Counted from the stretch's first letter, positions 38,596 to 48,286 are shown. The stretch is DNA of 64,000 nt from Bacillus atrophaeus (GCF_001584335.1 NZ_LSBB01000002.1:1-64000), one strand, 5' to 3'. A program made the numbers and translations. The notes: generated by a model from the letters alone, not told the origin.

Positions 38596-39829
38596 AATCC
38601 TTTTTCATCAGGATCAAATCAAGATAAAGCTGGCACCTCGTTTTGAAGTCGCTCAGATCAATGGATGTCATTTCGAGTATTTGCTTAATGCGGTAGTTTA
38701 ATGTATTTTGATGAATAAACAACTGTTCTGCGGCCGGTTTTGTTTTGCAATTATTCAAGAGATAGATTTCCAGTGTTTTCAGCAGCTCTGTACTGCTTTC
38801 CCTGTCCTTCGCCTTTATTAATGCCAAGTCTTTATTGACATATCCGAGACGCTGATTCTTTTCATCTATGCTTTCAAGATAGCGGTAAATGCCGAGTTTA
38901 GCATATTCATACGGAATGTTCTCCTGATTACCCGTGATTTCCGCCGCTTTAATGACTTCCAGTGCTTCTATGTAACTCTTGCCAAGGTTCAAAATGTTAT
39001 CATAAACGTTACCGATACCGATATAAATTGGGGTAGGAATTTTTTGAAAGTGAAAATGAGTTAACAGCTTGTTAATAAATTCAGCAGCTGCTGAGGAGAC
39101 GGAGCTTTTTTGGGAAAAACTCGCTACGACAATTACAATATTCGATTCAATGGTTAACACATGGCTGACCTTATCCCGTAAATTGAGGTATGATCTGATG
39201 TTTTCTTTTAAATCCTCCACGGCTTCTCCATCCCCATTGGCAGCGTGTAAGATCACGACAGAAAACACGGAAGGCAGCACGGTGTTGATTTTCTCAGCTT
39301 CCCGCCTGAGTTCCTTTTCAGATGAAAATTGCTGATAAATAGCCCTTTTCACCAAGTCTTCCGATCTTTCTTCTTTTTCCTGTTTCAGCTTTTTTGTTTT
39401 ATATATGATTTTCCCCACATGAAAGGAAGTCTCGTACAAAAACGCCAGTTCTTCCTCTGTAAGATTGCAATCAAGCTCTTGAATCCAGATGTAGCCCATG
39501 ACTTCCCCTTTGTGCTTAGCACTCACGACCACCCTCTGGTTTAACCCGATGCTCTCTATTTTTGTGACCCGAAATGGTTCAGGAACCGTTTTTAACTTTT
39601 CTATGATTCCGTCTTTTAAAAATCTCTCGAATATTTGCACCGGACACTTCTTCGAGAAAATCGTCTGCTGGTTCGCGGAATCAAAATGGTTAATGTAATA
39701 AGAATTGTAGGCAAGCAAAAAGAAATCCGCGCTTTCCAGAATCACCGGTTTTTGTAATTCATAGCTGATAAAATCAATTAATTTATCAATGTCTGAAAAT
39801 GAAAAAACTCTCTCTAAAAGCTCTTCCAT
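38594..39829 (-). CDS. putR: Proline-responsive activator PutR (PucR family)
   Basis: A 411-aa regulator of the PucR type that activates putBCP in the presence of proline. The N-terminal half is a GAF-like sensor (PVILESADFFLLAYNS near residue 29), the middle a GGDEF-like degenerate domain (YIGIGNVYDNILNLGKSYIE), and the C-terminus the helix-turn-helix of the family (AEQLFIHQNTLNYRIKQILE). It follows putP on the same strand and has the length of B. subtilis PutR. Confidence 0.93.
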   Translation of the reverse strand: MEELLERVFSFSDIDKLIDFISYELQKPVILESADFFLLAYNSYYINHFDSANQQTIFSKKCPVQIFERFLKDGIIEKLKTVPEPFRVTKIESIGLNQRVVVSAKHKGEVMGYIWIQELDCNLTEEELAFLYETSFHVGKIIYKTKKLKQEKEERSEDLVKRAIYQQFSSEKELRREAEKINTVLPSVFSVVILHAANGDGEAVEDLKENIRSYLNLRDKVSHVLTIESNIVIVVASFSQKSSVSSAAAEFINKLLTHFHFQKIPTPIYIGIGNVYDNILNLGKSYIEALEVIKAAEITGNQENIPYEYAKLGIYRYLESIDEKNQRLGYVNKDLALIKAKDRESSTELLKTLEIYLLNNCKTKPAAEQLFIHQNTLNYRIKQILEMTSIDLSDFKTRCQLYLDLILMKKD

Positions 39830-39927
39830 ACCTTTTTTCTCCTATGCTTTTTTACTTTAATCATACTTTGTACAAGGGCTTTTTGTATAGGAAAATATAA
39901 GATTGTTTCGTAAATGCTCTCCTCAAG

Positions 39928-39968
39928 GAAAAAAGAGGAAGAAAGATGGTTCCCTTCCTCCTCTTTTC
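39928..39968 (-). terminator. putP terminator
   Basis: GAGGAAG and CTTCCTC arms with a 12-nt interior, followed by a run of six U on the minus strand, between putP and putR. Confidence 0.7.
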
Positions 39969-39978
39969 TATATCCCCT

Positions 39979-41448
39979 TTACTGTGACAGCGTATCTTTA
40001 TAGTCCTTAAACTGCTCTGCGACTGCTTTTGACGGAGCCTGTGTCAATAAGCTGACAACAAAGACAGATAGCAGACTCGCGGCAAAGCCGGGAATCATTT
40101 CATACAGAAAGTCCGAAAGACCGGCATTCGCCCAAATGATTACAGTAACTGCCCCCACAATCATGCCGGCGAGTGCCCCCCATTTGGTCATCCGTTTCCA
40201 AAACAAACTGAGCAAGATAACTGGCCCGAATGCTGAACCAAAGCCGGCCCAGGCATAACTGACCAAGCCCAAGATCGTGTTGTTTTTCTCCCATGACAAT
40301 AGTAAAGCGACGATTGAAACAGCAAGCACAGACAGCCGGCCTAATAACACAAGCTCTTTATCTGAAGCTGAACGTCTGAATACCGCCTTATACAAATCTT
40401 CCACCAGAGAGCTTGATGTTACAAGCAGCTGTGAAGAAATCGTGCTCATAATGGCTGCTAAGATGGCTGAAATCAAAAATCCGGTAATAATCGGGTGAAA
40501 CAAAATATCTCCCAATTGGATGAAGATTGTTTCCGGGTCCTTCAATGTAAGGCCCCGCTGATTGTAATACGCGATTCCCGCCAAACCAGTCAGCAATGCG
40601 CCGATAGCCGAAAGAATCATCCATCCCATTCCGATTCTTCGGGCCCGTTTGATCTCTTTTACTGACGTAATCGCCATAAAACGCACAATAATATGAGGCT
40701 GGCCAAAGTAACCCAGACCCCAAGCAAACAAAGAAATAATACTAAGCACGCTGGTTCCTTTGAAAATATTAAACAATTCCGGATTAACTGAACGGATTTC
40801 GGCAGTTGTTTCTCCTACTCCGCCGGTATGAAACAATGTGACAATCGGTACAAGTATAAGAGCCGCAAACATAATAATCCCCTGAACGAAGTCAGTCCAG
40901 CTGACCGCAAGAAACCCTCCAAACAGTGTATAAGCGACGACGACACCTGTCACAACCCATAACCCCGTATGATAATCCAAACCTAAAATACTGTTAAACA
41001 ATACACCGCCTGACACCATTCCAGACGAAACATAAAAGGTGAAAAAGATTAAGATGACGAGTCCCGAAAACAGTCTGAGAAGCTTGGTATGATCACCAAA
41101 GCGATTTTCAAGAAATCCCGGAATTGTGATGGAATTCCCCGCCTTTTCGGTATACGTTCTTAATCGAGGCGCCACAAACAGCCAGTTTGCCCATGCACCT
41201 AAAACGAGTCCGAACACAATCCATGCGCCGCTGAGCCCGGTTGAAAACATTGCGCCCGGCAGCCCCATTAAGAGCCAGCCGCTCATGTCAGCCGCTCCCG
41301 CACTGAGAGCCGTAACGGCCGGACCTAATGACCTTCCTCCAAGCATGTAATCTGTCAGATTTGAAGTTCGTTTGTAAGCAAAGTAGCCGATGAAAAGCAT
41401 GCCCACCATATAAATACATATTGAAATAATCAGCTGCGTGTTTTCTAT
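39979..41448 (-). CDS. putP: Proline permease, Na+/proline symporter
   Basis: A 489-aa (from the start chosen) sodium:solute symporter with about 13 membrane segments. Family motifs: DYMLGGRSLGPAVTALSAGA and DMSGWLLMGLPGAMF, GLGYFGQPHIIVRFMAI, and ILAAIMSTISSQLLVTSSSL. It imports proline for the PutB/PutC pathway. The start is unusual: the only strong ribosome site (GGAGGAGG) is 7 nt before ATA at 41448; ATG codons at 41514 and 41493 lie upstream without a good site. I chose the ATA on this basis; the alternative is a 511-aa protein from 41514. Confidence 0.9.
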   Translation of the reverse strand: MENTQLIISICIYMVGMLFIGYFAYKRTSNLTDYMLGGRSLGPAVTALSAGAADMSGWLLMGLPGAMFSTGLSGAWIVFGLVLGAWANWLFVAPRLRTYTEKAGNSITIPGFLENRFGDHTKLLRLFSGLVILIFFTFYVSSGMVSGGVLFNSILGLDYHTGLWVVTGVVVAYTLFGGFLAVSWTDFVQGIIMFAALILVPIVTLFHTGGVGETTAEIRSVNPELFNIFKGTSVLSIISLFAWGLGYFGQPHIIVRFMAITSVKEIKRARRIGMGWMILSAIGALLTGLAGIAYYNQRGLTLKDPETIFIQLGDILFHPIITGFLISAILAAIMSTISSQLLVTSSSLVEDLYKAVFRRSASDKELVLLGRLSVLAVSIVALLLSWEKNNTILGLVSYAWAGFGSAFGPVILLSLFWKRMTKWGALAGMIVGAVTVIIWANAGLSDFLYEMIPGFAASLLSVFVVSLLTQAPSKAVAEQFKDYKDTLSQ

Positions 41449-41524
41449 AGCACTTCCTCCTCCGCTATGTTGTGATATGGATAGAATGGACATCCCCGCA
41501 GGGAGGATGCCCATTTAGTCCCGA

Positions 41525-43072
41525 TTAAAACATTTCACTGATTGTTTTTGCCTGCATGTGCAGAGCCAAGTAATCCGGACCGCCGGCTTTTGAATCCGTA
41601 CCGGACATTTTGAAGCCGCCAAACGGATGGTAGCCGACAATCGCGCCCGTACAGTTACGGTTGAAGTATAGGTTGCCCACATGGAACTCCTGTTTCGCGC
41701 GTTCAATATGTTTGCGGTTGTTTGTGATCACCGCGCCTGTCAGACCGTATTCCGTATTGTTCGCCACTTCTAAAGCTTCATCAAAATTGGACACTTTAGA
41801 GAAACCGACAACAGGACCGAAAATTTCTTCCTGCATCAATCTTGCATTCGGATCAAGGTCGGCGAAAATGGTCGGCTTGATGAAGTAGCCTTTTGAATCA
41901 TCACCAGTGCCGCCGCTCACTAAACGGCCTTCCTCTTTTCCGATCTCGATATAACTCATAATTTTATCATAAGAACCTTGATCAATAACAGGTCCCATAT
42001 AAACATCTGCGCTGTCAGGGCTTGCTGTCACTTTTGATTCCGTGATTTCAATAACGCGCTTCAAGACTTGATCATACACTTTTTCATGAACCACTGCACG
42101 TGAACCCGCGGAACATTTTTGGCCTGCGAATCCGAACGCTGAAGTAAAGATCGACTGGGCAGCCAATTCAACGTCTGCATCCTCATCGACAACAACCGTA
42201 TCTTTACCGCCCATTTCAGCAATCACACGCTTCAGGTGCTGCTGGCCAGGCTGTACTTTTGCGGCGCGCTCAAAAATTCTTGTGCCGACTTCTCTTGATC
42301 CCGTGAACGTAATAAGGCTTGTTTTCGGATGATCGACAAGGTAGTCGCCCACTTCAGCGCCGCTTCCCGGAACAAAGTTGACAACGCCTTTCGGAAGACC
42401 TGATTCTTCAAGCACTTCTACGAACTTAGCAGCGATAACCGGTGTTGCGCTAGCCGGTTTCAGAACAACCGTATTTCCTGTCACAATCGGCGCTACAGTT
42501 GTACCTGCCATGATCGCAAATAAGAAGTTCCAAGGCGGAATAACAACCGCTACACCCGTCGGCGTGTATACATATTGGTTCTTTTCACCTTCGCGGCTGT
42601 TTACAGGCTTTCCTTTTGCCAATTCAACCATCTGGCGCGCGTAATATTCCATAAAGTCAATCGCTTCTGCCGTATCAGCATCCGCTTCATTCCAAGGTTT
42701 TCCCGCTTCTTTCACAAGCAAAGCCGAGAATTCATGCTTTCTGCGGCGAACTTTGGCAGCTGCGCGAAATAGAACAGCCGCTCTTTCTTCAGGAGTTGTG
42801 TATCTCCACTCTTCGAACGCTTTCGCAGCGGCTTCGATTGCCTGTTCTGCATGTTCTTGTGATGCTTTTGAGACTCTGCCGACAACTTCTTCTTTATTCG
42901 CCGGGTTGATAGATACGATTTTTGCTTCTGTTTCCACTTTTTCTCCATTGATGACAAGCGGATAATCTTTGCCTAAATATTCGTTTACAACGGCAAGCGC
43001 CTTTTGGAATTCCTCAATATTCTTCTGATCTTGAAAATTCGTGAATGGCTCGTGTTTGTAAGGTGTTGTCAT
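41525..43072 (-). CDS. putC: 1-pyrroline-5-carboxylate dehydrogenase PutC
   Basis: A 515-aa aldehyde dehydrogenase that oxidises glutamate semialdehyde (from pyrroline-5-carboxylate) to glutamate. Motifs: [19 protein letters not shown], the NAD segment [16 protein letters not shown], the catalytic glutamate in VIAEMGGKD and the catalytic cysteine in [13 protein letters not shown] near residue 320. The length equals the B. subtilis RocA/PutC type. It follows putB after 25 bases and precedes putP; AAGGAGAG precedes the ATG. Confidence 0.96.
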   Translation of the reverse strand: MTTPYKHEPFTNFQDQKNIEEFQKALAVVNEYLGKDYPLVINGEKVETEAKIVSINPANKEEVVGRVSKASQEHAEQAIEAAAKAFEEWRYTTPEERAAVLFRAAAKVRRRKHEFSALLVKEAGKPWNEADADTAEAIDFMEYYARQMVELAKGKPVNSREGEKNQYVYTPTGVAVVIPPWNFLFAIMAGTTVAPIVTGNTVVLKPASATPVIAAKFVEVLEESGLPKGVVNFVPGSGAEVGDYLVDHPKTSLITFTGSREVGTRIFERAAKVQPGQQHLKRVIAEMGGKDTVVVDEDADVELAAQSIFTSAFGFAGQKCSAGSRAVVHEKVYDQVLKRVIEITESKVTASPDSADVYMGPVIDQGSYDKIMSYIEIGKEEGRLVSGGTGDDSKGYFIKPTIFADLDPNARLMQEEIFGPVVGFSKVSNFDEALEVANNTEYGLTGAVITNNRKHIERAKQEFHVGNLYFNRNCTGAIVGYHPFGGFKMSGTDSKAGGPDYLALHMQAKTISEMF

Positions 43073-43097
43073 AGTAATCTCTCCTTCTGTGTTGGTG

Positions 43098-44018
43098 TTA
43101 TTTCTTCGTCATACCTTTAAATGCGAATGCGATGTTTGACGGGCGTTCGGCCAGACGTCTCATAAAGTAACCGTACCAATCATTCCCATATGGGAGGTAC
43201 ACTCTCATGTTATATCCTTCTTTTACGAGGCTTTGTTGGGTTTGCGAGCGCATGCCGTACAGCATCTGAAACTCAAACATGTCTTTCGTGATGTTATGCT
43301 CACTGGCAAGCTGTTTCGTAAACTCAATCATTTTGTCGTCATGCGACGCAATTGCAGTATAGTGACCGTTTAAAAGCTGCTTTCGAATGATCTTTTTATA
43401 ATTGGCATCCACGTCAGCCTTTTCAGGGTAAGCAACCTTCTCTGATTCCTTATAAGCCCCTTTTACGAGACGCAGGAACGGTTTTAACGAATCCAGTTCA
43501 TCAATATCCTGTTCCGTCCGGTATAAGTACGCCTGCAAGACTGTGCTCACATACTCGTAACGGCTTCTGAAATCTTTGAAAATATCAAGTGTTTTCTGGC
43601 ATCTTGTTTCATCTTCCATATCAATCGTGACCATGATCTTGTGTTTTTCCGCCGTTTGAAGGATCTTCGTCATATTTTGATAGACAAGATCAAGATCTAT
43701 ATCAAGACCTAATGACGTCATTTTTAAAGAAACTTGCGAATTTAATTGCTGTTCCGCAATCGTCTCGATGGTCCGGATACACTCTTCAGTCCGTTCTTTC
43801 GCGACTTCACTGCTGTTTACGAATTCACCCAAATGGTCGACAGTAACTGACAAGCCCTGATGATTAAGCTGTCGTATTGTCGGGATCGAACTGTTAAAAT
43901 CATTGCCCCCGATAATTTTACCCGCCGCCACCCGGCTTCCCCAGCTTTGCGCCATCTTATTCAATAAGTTGCTTTTGGACAAAAATAAGAAAAAATCTCT
44001 TGTAATCACTTCCAACAT
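43098..44018 (-). CDS. putB: Proline dehydrogenase PutB
   Basis: A 306-aa FAD-dependent proline dehydrogenase, first step of proline degradation. It is a TIM-barrel: [53 protein letters not shown] and the C-terminal [19 protein letters not shown]. The ATG at 44018 has GCGGGG upstream; a GTG two codons earlier is possible. It is the first gene of putBCP and has a clear sigma-A-type promoter. Confidence 0.95.
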   Translation of the reverse strand: MLEVITRDFFLFLSKSNLLNKMAQSWGSRVAAGKIIGGNDFNSSIPTIRQLNHQGLSVTVDHLGEFVNSSEVAKERTEECIRTIETIAEQQLNSQVSLKMTSLGLDIDLDLVYQNMTKILQTAEKHKIMVTIDMEDETRCQKTLDIFKDFRSRYEYVSTVLQAYLYRTEQDIDELDSLKPFLRLVKGAYKESEKVAYPEKADVDANYKKIIRKQLLNGHYTAIASHDDKMIEFTKQLASEHNITKDMFEFQMLYGMRSQTQQSLVKEGYNMRVYLPYGNDWYGYFMRRLAERPSNIAFAFKGMTKK

Positions 44019-44055
44019 TAACACCCCGCAATCTAAGAAGTATTTGTATGTGTTT

Positions 44056-44085
44056 ATTGTAAAGGGACAAAACCTCCGTTCACAA
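44056..44085 (-). promoter_or_regulatory. putB promoter
   Basis: Reading the minus strand, TTGTGA (44085-44080) and TACAAT (44061-44056) are separated by 18 bp, giving a sigma-A-type promoter with transcription starting near 44048, about 30 bases before the putB start. Confidence 0.7.
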
Positions 44086-44116
44086 TATTCTCAAAATACA
44101 AAGATTCTGATTATTT

Positions 44117-44133
44117 TTGTGGTTTTACCACAA
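44117..44133. promoter_or_regulatory. Inverted repeat upstream of putB, candidate PutR site
   Basis: TTGTGG-TTTTA-CCACAA lies 32 bp beyond the -35 element of the putB promoter, a position suited to an activator. PutR is the obvious candidate; assignment is inference. Confidence 0.6.
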
Positions 44134-44214
44134 TCAGCTTCGTAGAAAGGGGGCGATATTTGTCGAAAAGAAAGAACAGAAAGCGACAAGATTCATCATC
44201 TTTCCGTTCCCTGT

Positions 44215-44988
44215 TTAAGGAGTCCACACCTCTTCAACGGTATGCAAAAGCAGGCGGTCAAGCTCTGGGGTGATATCCGCTTTATCCGTTTTTAAGGCTC
44301 TTGCGAATTGGGCGATGCCCTCTATCTCGGTCTCGATAAACTCATGTATCAAATGAATTCTCGGCTCCAGATCGAGTTCTTCTCCTTTCCTTTTGCGGTC
44401 CAGCAAGTGTTCAATCTCAGATTTCAGTCCGTCATCCGTAATAAGTTCATTCATAAGCACTGAAAAATCCATTGGCGGAATGGTTCCGTGTTTTCTAATC
44501 CACCCGCATGCCAGTATCGGCCGCAGGACATAAAAATATTTCTTGATCTTCACTTCGTCCTTTTGCAAGTAATCCTTGACGTTCCCCTTCGCCATATTGA
44601 GATAGTGGTACACACTGGCTTCCGGAGAAAAAGCCGCCGCCCGCAGCTCTCTCAGCCGATCTGCTGTAGTAAATGCTTCGTAATAAACAATCTCGGACGA
44701 CAGCCATTCCAGAAGCGGCGGATTTGATTTTTTAAAAAGGCGAAGGGTTTTCCGCAATTCCCAGCCGCTGATGTCAAGCAAATCATGAATCGGTTCTTCA
44801 ATCACGTCCCTCTGAGGTTCGATGGAAAAGTACCACTCTTTTTTCGGCACGTAAATAAAACGGACATCATAATCGCTGTCTTGCGATGGAAAGCCCCATG
44901 CACGGCTGCCCGATTCAACGGCATATACAATTTTGACTGCATATTTTTCTTCAATTTGTTTCAATTCTTGAAGGATTCTCTTTTTCAT
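44215..44988 (-). CDS. ycgL: Nucleotidyltransferase-domain protein YcgL (COG3541)
   Basis: A 257-aa protein with a polymerase-beta-type nucleotidyltransferase fold: ESGSRAWGFPSQDSDYDVRF near residue 20-40 carries the GS and DxD metal-site motifs. The remainder is helical (WELRKTLRLFKKSNPPLLEW; KKYFYVLRPILACGWI), as in the COG3541 family linked with RNA-repair enzymes. The biochemical role is not established. The ATG at 44988 has GGGAGT at 10 nt. Confidence 0.85.
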   Translation of the reverse strand: MKKRILQELKQIEEKYAVKIVYAVESGSRAWGFPSQDSDYDVRFIYVPKKEWYFSIEPQRDVIEEPIHDLLDISGWELRKTLRLFKKSNPPLLEWLSSEIVYYEAFTTADRLRELRAAAFSPEASVYHYLNMAKGNVKDYLQKDEVKIKKYFYVLRPILACGWIRKHGTIPPMDFSVLMNELITDDGLKSEIEHLLDRKRKGEELDLEPRIHLIHEFIETEIEGIAQFARALKTDKADITPELDRLLLHTVEEVWTP

Positions 44989-45032
44989 ATCTATTCGACT
45001 CCCGTCTTTTTTCATTCCCCCTGATTTTACAG

Positions 45033-45064
45033 AAAAAAAGCCGCCTGCTTACTATTGGCGGCTT
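45033..45064 (-). terminator. cah terminator
   Basis: AAGCCGCC and GGCGGCTT arms with an 11-nt loop, followed by a run of U on the minus strand, 10 bases after the cah stop. Confidence 0.88.
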
Positions 45065-45073
45065 ACACGTATC

Positions 45074-46030
45074 TCAGCCTTTTAAATGCTGCATGAAATA
45101 GGCGAGCTTTTCTGTTTGAAAGGCCGGGATATACTCATGGCCGAAATAGCGGTATACCTTCAGTTCCTTTTCTGTTTTCAGGTGATTATACGCGGCAAAC
45201 ACTGTCGATGGCGGGGTTACTTTGTCAATCAGGCCGATTGACATAAGGACAGGCGCTTTCACCCGGTCAGCTAAGTTCATAATATCAAAATACGCGAGTG
45301 TCTTCATGGCTGTTTCTTCTGTTTCAGGGCTGCCGTTTTTTCTGAAAAAGGAGTTAATCTCAAGGTATGGCTGATCAAGAGCGACATCAATGGCACGCTC
45401 AAAGTTGCTTAAATAGGGATACTCCGCCACCGCCGCTTTCGGAATGTCTGACAAGGCGGCTGCGGCGATTGTGAGGCCGCCGCCTTGGCTTCCGCCCGTC
45501 ACGCCGATTCTCGTTTCGTCCACCTCGTCAAAGCTGCTGATGACTTCAAGCGCTCGTACGGCATCTAAATAAACACCTCTGTAATAGTACGTCTCTTTAT
45601 CTAGAATTCCCTTTGTCATCCAGCCCAATGCGTGCCCGTGGGGAGAAATGCTTGTGTCCTCACTGCTGTGCTGCCCGCGGACTAGCATACCGAATGCAGC
45701 GTATCCGTGAAGCGCCCAATTCACCATTTCATGTATTTCGCCATCGTAACTCGCATTGTAACCGTGGTATTTCACGATCGCCGGATGCGGGCCCGTTTTA
45801 TCAGGCACAGCGTACCATCCGGTAATTTTTGCGCTGCCGAAGCTTTTATATGTCAGGCGGAACACCTTAACTCCGGCAGCGGGATAATCCACCGGCTGTA
45901 AGTCCGGCTCTGCTTGAACATTCGCAAGCTCCGCCAGTGACGCATCCCAAAAATCAGAGAAGTCTTCCGGTGCTGTTTGTTTTGGCTGATAGGTTTTAAG
46001 TTGGTCGAGCGGCATATCGAATAGTTGCAT
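45074..46030 (-). CDS. cah: Cephalosporin C deacetylase / acetyl xylan esterase
   Basis: A 318-aa carbohydrate esterase family 7 enzyme that removes acetyl groups from xylo-oligosaccharides and cephalosporin C, cytoplasmic. The serine nucleophile is in GVTGGSQGGGLT (Ser near 181), the acid in GLIDKVTPPSTV and the histidine in GHEYIP near 298; RGQHSSEDTS is the oxyanion and subunit-contact loop. Length equals B. subtilis Cah, which I recall as very similar. AAAGGAG precedes the ATG at 11 nt. No signal peptide. Confidence 0.96.
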   Translation of the reverse strand: MQLFDMPLDQLKTYQPKQTAPEDFSDFWDASLAELANVQAEPDLQPVDYPAAGVKVFRLTYKSFGSAKITGWYAVPDKTGPHPAIVKYHGYNASYDGEIHEMVNWALHGYAAFGMLVRGQHSSEDTSISPHGHALGWMTKGILDKETYYYRGVYLDAVRALEVISSFDEVDETRIGVTGGSQGGGLTIAAAALSDIPKAAVAEYPYLSNFERAIDVALDQPYLEINSFFRKNGSPETEETAMKTLAYFDIMNLADRVKAPVLMSIGLIDKVTPPSTVFAAYNHLKTEKELKVYRYFGHEYIPAFQTEKLAYFMQHLKG

Positions 46031-46311
46031 TTCCGATTAAACTCCTTTGTTTTATATGATTTAAAGTTTATGGTTTCTATAATATCATGTTCACCTCTCA
46101 TTTTCGAAATTTTTTTACAACAGCCTATTATCTTTCAACTTATATTTGATTAAACGTTTGTTTTAACGTATCCGGCTGATGGTTTGTGCCGTCAGACTGA
46201 CATGCCGCTCCTTTAAAAAAGCAAAGCCAAGCGTGCGCGTCGGATACATGTGATTCAAATGGTATGCCGGACGCTTTTTGTTTAAAAGCCATCCTCATCA
46301 AAGGGGTAAAA
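46031..46311. other. Gap without a convincing gene between cah and aroK
   Basis: The stretch holds the cah upstream region (a possible -10 TATTAT near 46080 on the minus strand) and a 64-codon frame at 46140-46334 minus without a convincing ribosome site or recognisable domain. In B. subtilis 168, by memory, ycgJ and ycgK lie here; neither is present. Confidence 0.6.
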
Positions 46312-46348
46312 AGATAAATAAAAGCCGTGCGCATGAAGCGACACGGCT
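46312..46348 (-). terminator. aroK terminator
   Basis: AGCCGTG and CACGGCT arms with a 12-nt loop, followed by UUUAUUUAU on the minus strand, just after the aroK stop. Confidence 0.82.
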
Positions 46349-46352
46349 GGCT

Positions 46353-46916
46353 TTATTTCATCGGCTGGTACAAGTCCCATCCGATCTTCAAAGTGTCAAC
46401 AATATAATCCGCAATCTCTTCAGGAGCGAGGTTATCTGTTACTACTTTTGAATTATGCTTATCATATATGCTTTTTCTTTCGTTAAAAAGCTGTTCCATT
46501 TCATCCATGGTGCGGTTATGCAGAACCGGACGGCTTTCAATCAGCAGATTCGCCCGCTGCTTCCAGTTTTCCCACGATAAATCCAAATGGAGCACAAGAC
46601 AATTTTCAAGGCAGCACTGTCTGATCTCCTCTTGTTTAAAGGAGCCGCCGCCTAAGGAAACGATTTTAAACTTTGTATTGCGGCAAATATTCAGGATATA
46701 GTCCTTCTCCGTTTTACGGAAAAAGTCCTCCCCTTTTTGCTCAAACATTTCAGGTATCGTCATGTTAAAATCTTTTTCAATCGCAAGATCAACATCTATA
46801 AAATCTCTATATAATTTCTTGGCGACCAGCTGGCCGATTGTTGTTTTTCCTACACCCATAAATCCGATCAGTACAATATTTCTTTCTCTCACAGGAATGG
46901 CTCGTTTTGCGTTCAT
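46353..46916 (-). CDS. aroK: Shikimate kinase
   Basis: A 187-aa P-loop kinase that phosphorylates shikimate in aromatic amino-acid synthesis. Walker A is LIGFMGVGKTTIGQL, the shikimate site includes DFIDVDLAIE and FRKTEKDYI, then VSLGGGSF and, in the lid, ESRPVLHNRTMDE. The C-terminus is slightly divergent from the typical enzyme, as in B. subtilis AroK. AGGAGG is 12 nt from the ATG. Confidence 0.92.
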   Translation of the reverse strand: MNAKRAIPVRERNIVLIGFMGVGKTTIGQLVAKKLYRDFIDVDLAIEKDFNMTIPEMFEQKGEDFFRKTEKDYILNICRNTKFKIVSLGGGSFKQEEIRQCCLENCLVLHLDLSWENWKQRANLLIESRPVLHNRTMDEMEQLFNERKSIYDKHNSKVVTDNLAPEEIADYIVDTLKIGWDLYQPMK

Positions 46917-47428
46917 CTTCGGCGAAATCCTCCTAAGGAATGAAAAGATTAAGTTTATTATATGACAATTCAGTGTTTAATTATATAGGAGTTCATGCAT
47001 TTTGGATATTTGCTGGTAAGACACTTTTGCTTTGCGGTATTCTTTTTTTCCGGCATACCATTATCCCCCTTACTCGAATGAGATTAATTGTACAATAATC
47101 CTGAAGATATTTTAATACTTTGACGCAAAAAAGTGATAAATTCTATATGAATATACTTCCAAAAATTAACTTGCGATAGCACCTCCGTGTATATCTCCCC
47201 AGCAAAATTAATCTCCCTTGCTACAGCGCAATGCCGACATTCTGGCTGCGGTGATACAAAGCGCTCTCAAACAGATTTGCCTTTTTCCCGCTCAGCAGCA
47301 TAGCAGCAAGTACAGCATTACAAAGTAAGTTTTTCAAAAATCGGTTTTATCTGACTTTCAGTGCTGTTTACCTATGATGAACGAAGGGAATAAGGTACAA
47401 AATGACGGAATGAACGGAGGTATTTTTT
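46917..47428. other. Intergenic region with possible gene remnant
   Basis: 512 bp between divergent aroK and the sugar isomerase. It contains both promoters, not placed. On the minus strand, 47221-47346 reads as an open stretch of about 41 codons ending LLCNAVLAAMLLSG...FESALYHRSQNVGIAL and a stop; it looks like a protein C-terminus without the rest. The section 46980-47200 is AT-rich with no recognisable signal. Confidence 0.5.
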
Positions 47429-48220
47429 ATGAAAGTAAGCTTTTGTACAACAGGGCTAAAAAAACAGAATGTAATGGATGTCATTTCTTTTGCTGAGGAG
47501 CACGGCTTTGATGGAATTGATATGTGGTATGGCCACGTTGAGCAATACGAGCAGCAACACGGTCCGCTCGACAGTCTGTATGATCTATTGCAGGAAAAAG
47601 GACTGAAGGTGCCCGCCGTCAGCTTGTACACTGATTTCGTGTCGCAGGGTGAAGAACAAACCGAACAGGCTGTTCAAAACGGTCTGAATGCGGCAAGACA
47701 GCTTCACAGTCCTCTTATCAGAGTATTTGCAGGCAATCTCGCTTCCAACAGAACGTCTCCCGAAAAGTGGCAAAGTGCAGTTGACCAATTTCAAAAAGCG
47801 GCGCACATGGCAGATGACTATAAAGTGAATATCGGTCTGGAAATCCATTACGATACATATGCGGACACACCCGAAGCCGCGCTGAAATTTTTGGAGGATG
47901 TCGGACATTCGAGACTTCGGACGATTTTCGACGGATCGAATCTTCACGTCAATCACATAGACCAGCTGCCTGCTTTAGAAACCGTCTTTCACACCATCAG
48001 CCATATCCATCTAAAGGATTACAATTGGAACTTCGACAGCTGGTATTTGAGTGAACCGAAACCTATCTTCAAAGGGGATCTTGATCAAAAAAGCTTTCTG
48101 AAAGAATTAATGAACCGGCAATATGAAGGGTTTGTCTCATTAGAATACTTTGGAGAACACAGCGTGGCGCACATTAAAGAATCGCTGACAGAATTAGAGG
48201 CCTTTTTTACGCAAAAATAA
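47429..48220 (+). CDS. Sugar phosphate isomerase/epimerase (xylose isomerase-like TIM barrel)
   Basis: A 263-aa AP-endonuclease-2/IolE-type TIM barrel. Metal-site features: GFDGIDMWYGHVEQY, NIGLEIHYDTYADTPEAA, RTIFDGSNLHVNHID, HIHLKDYNW and GFVSLEYFGE. The substrate is probably a sugar or polyol derivative; I cannot say which. ACGGAGG precedes the ATG at 7 nt. It has its own terminator. By memory it is not present in this position in B. subtilis 168. Confidence 0.85.
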   Translation: MKVSFCTTGLKKQNVMDVISFAEEHGFDGIDMWYGHVEQYEQQHGPLDSLYDLLQEKGLKVPAVSLYTDFVSQGEEQTEQAVQNGLNAARQLHSPLIRVFAGNLASNRTSPEKWQSAVDQFQKAAHMADDYKVNIGLEIHYDTYADTPEAALKFLEDVGHSRLRTIFDGSNLHVNHIDQLPALETVFHTISHIHLKDYNWNFDSWYLSEPKPIFKGDLDQKSFLKELMNRQYEGFVSLEYFGEHSVAHIKESLTELEAFFTQK

Positions 48221-48226
48221 AGCCCG

Positions 48227-48253
48227 GACCTTTCCTATGGAAGGGTCTTTTTT
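48227..48253 (+). terminator. Terminator after the sugar isomerase
   Basis: GACCTTTCC and GGAAGGGTC arms (one G-U pair) with loop TAT, followed by TTTTTT. Confidence 0.88.
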
Positions 48254-48286
48254 ATGTATAATACACAATGAAAGGGGATGCGGCAG

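Noticed and set aside
46140-46334. 64-codon minus-strand gene between cah and aroK
   Set aside because: No ribosome site, no recognisable domain, and it overlaps the aroK terminator.
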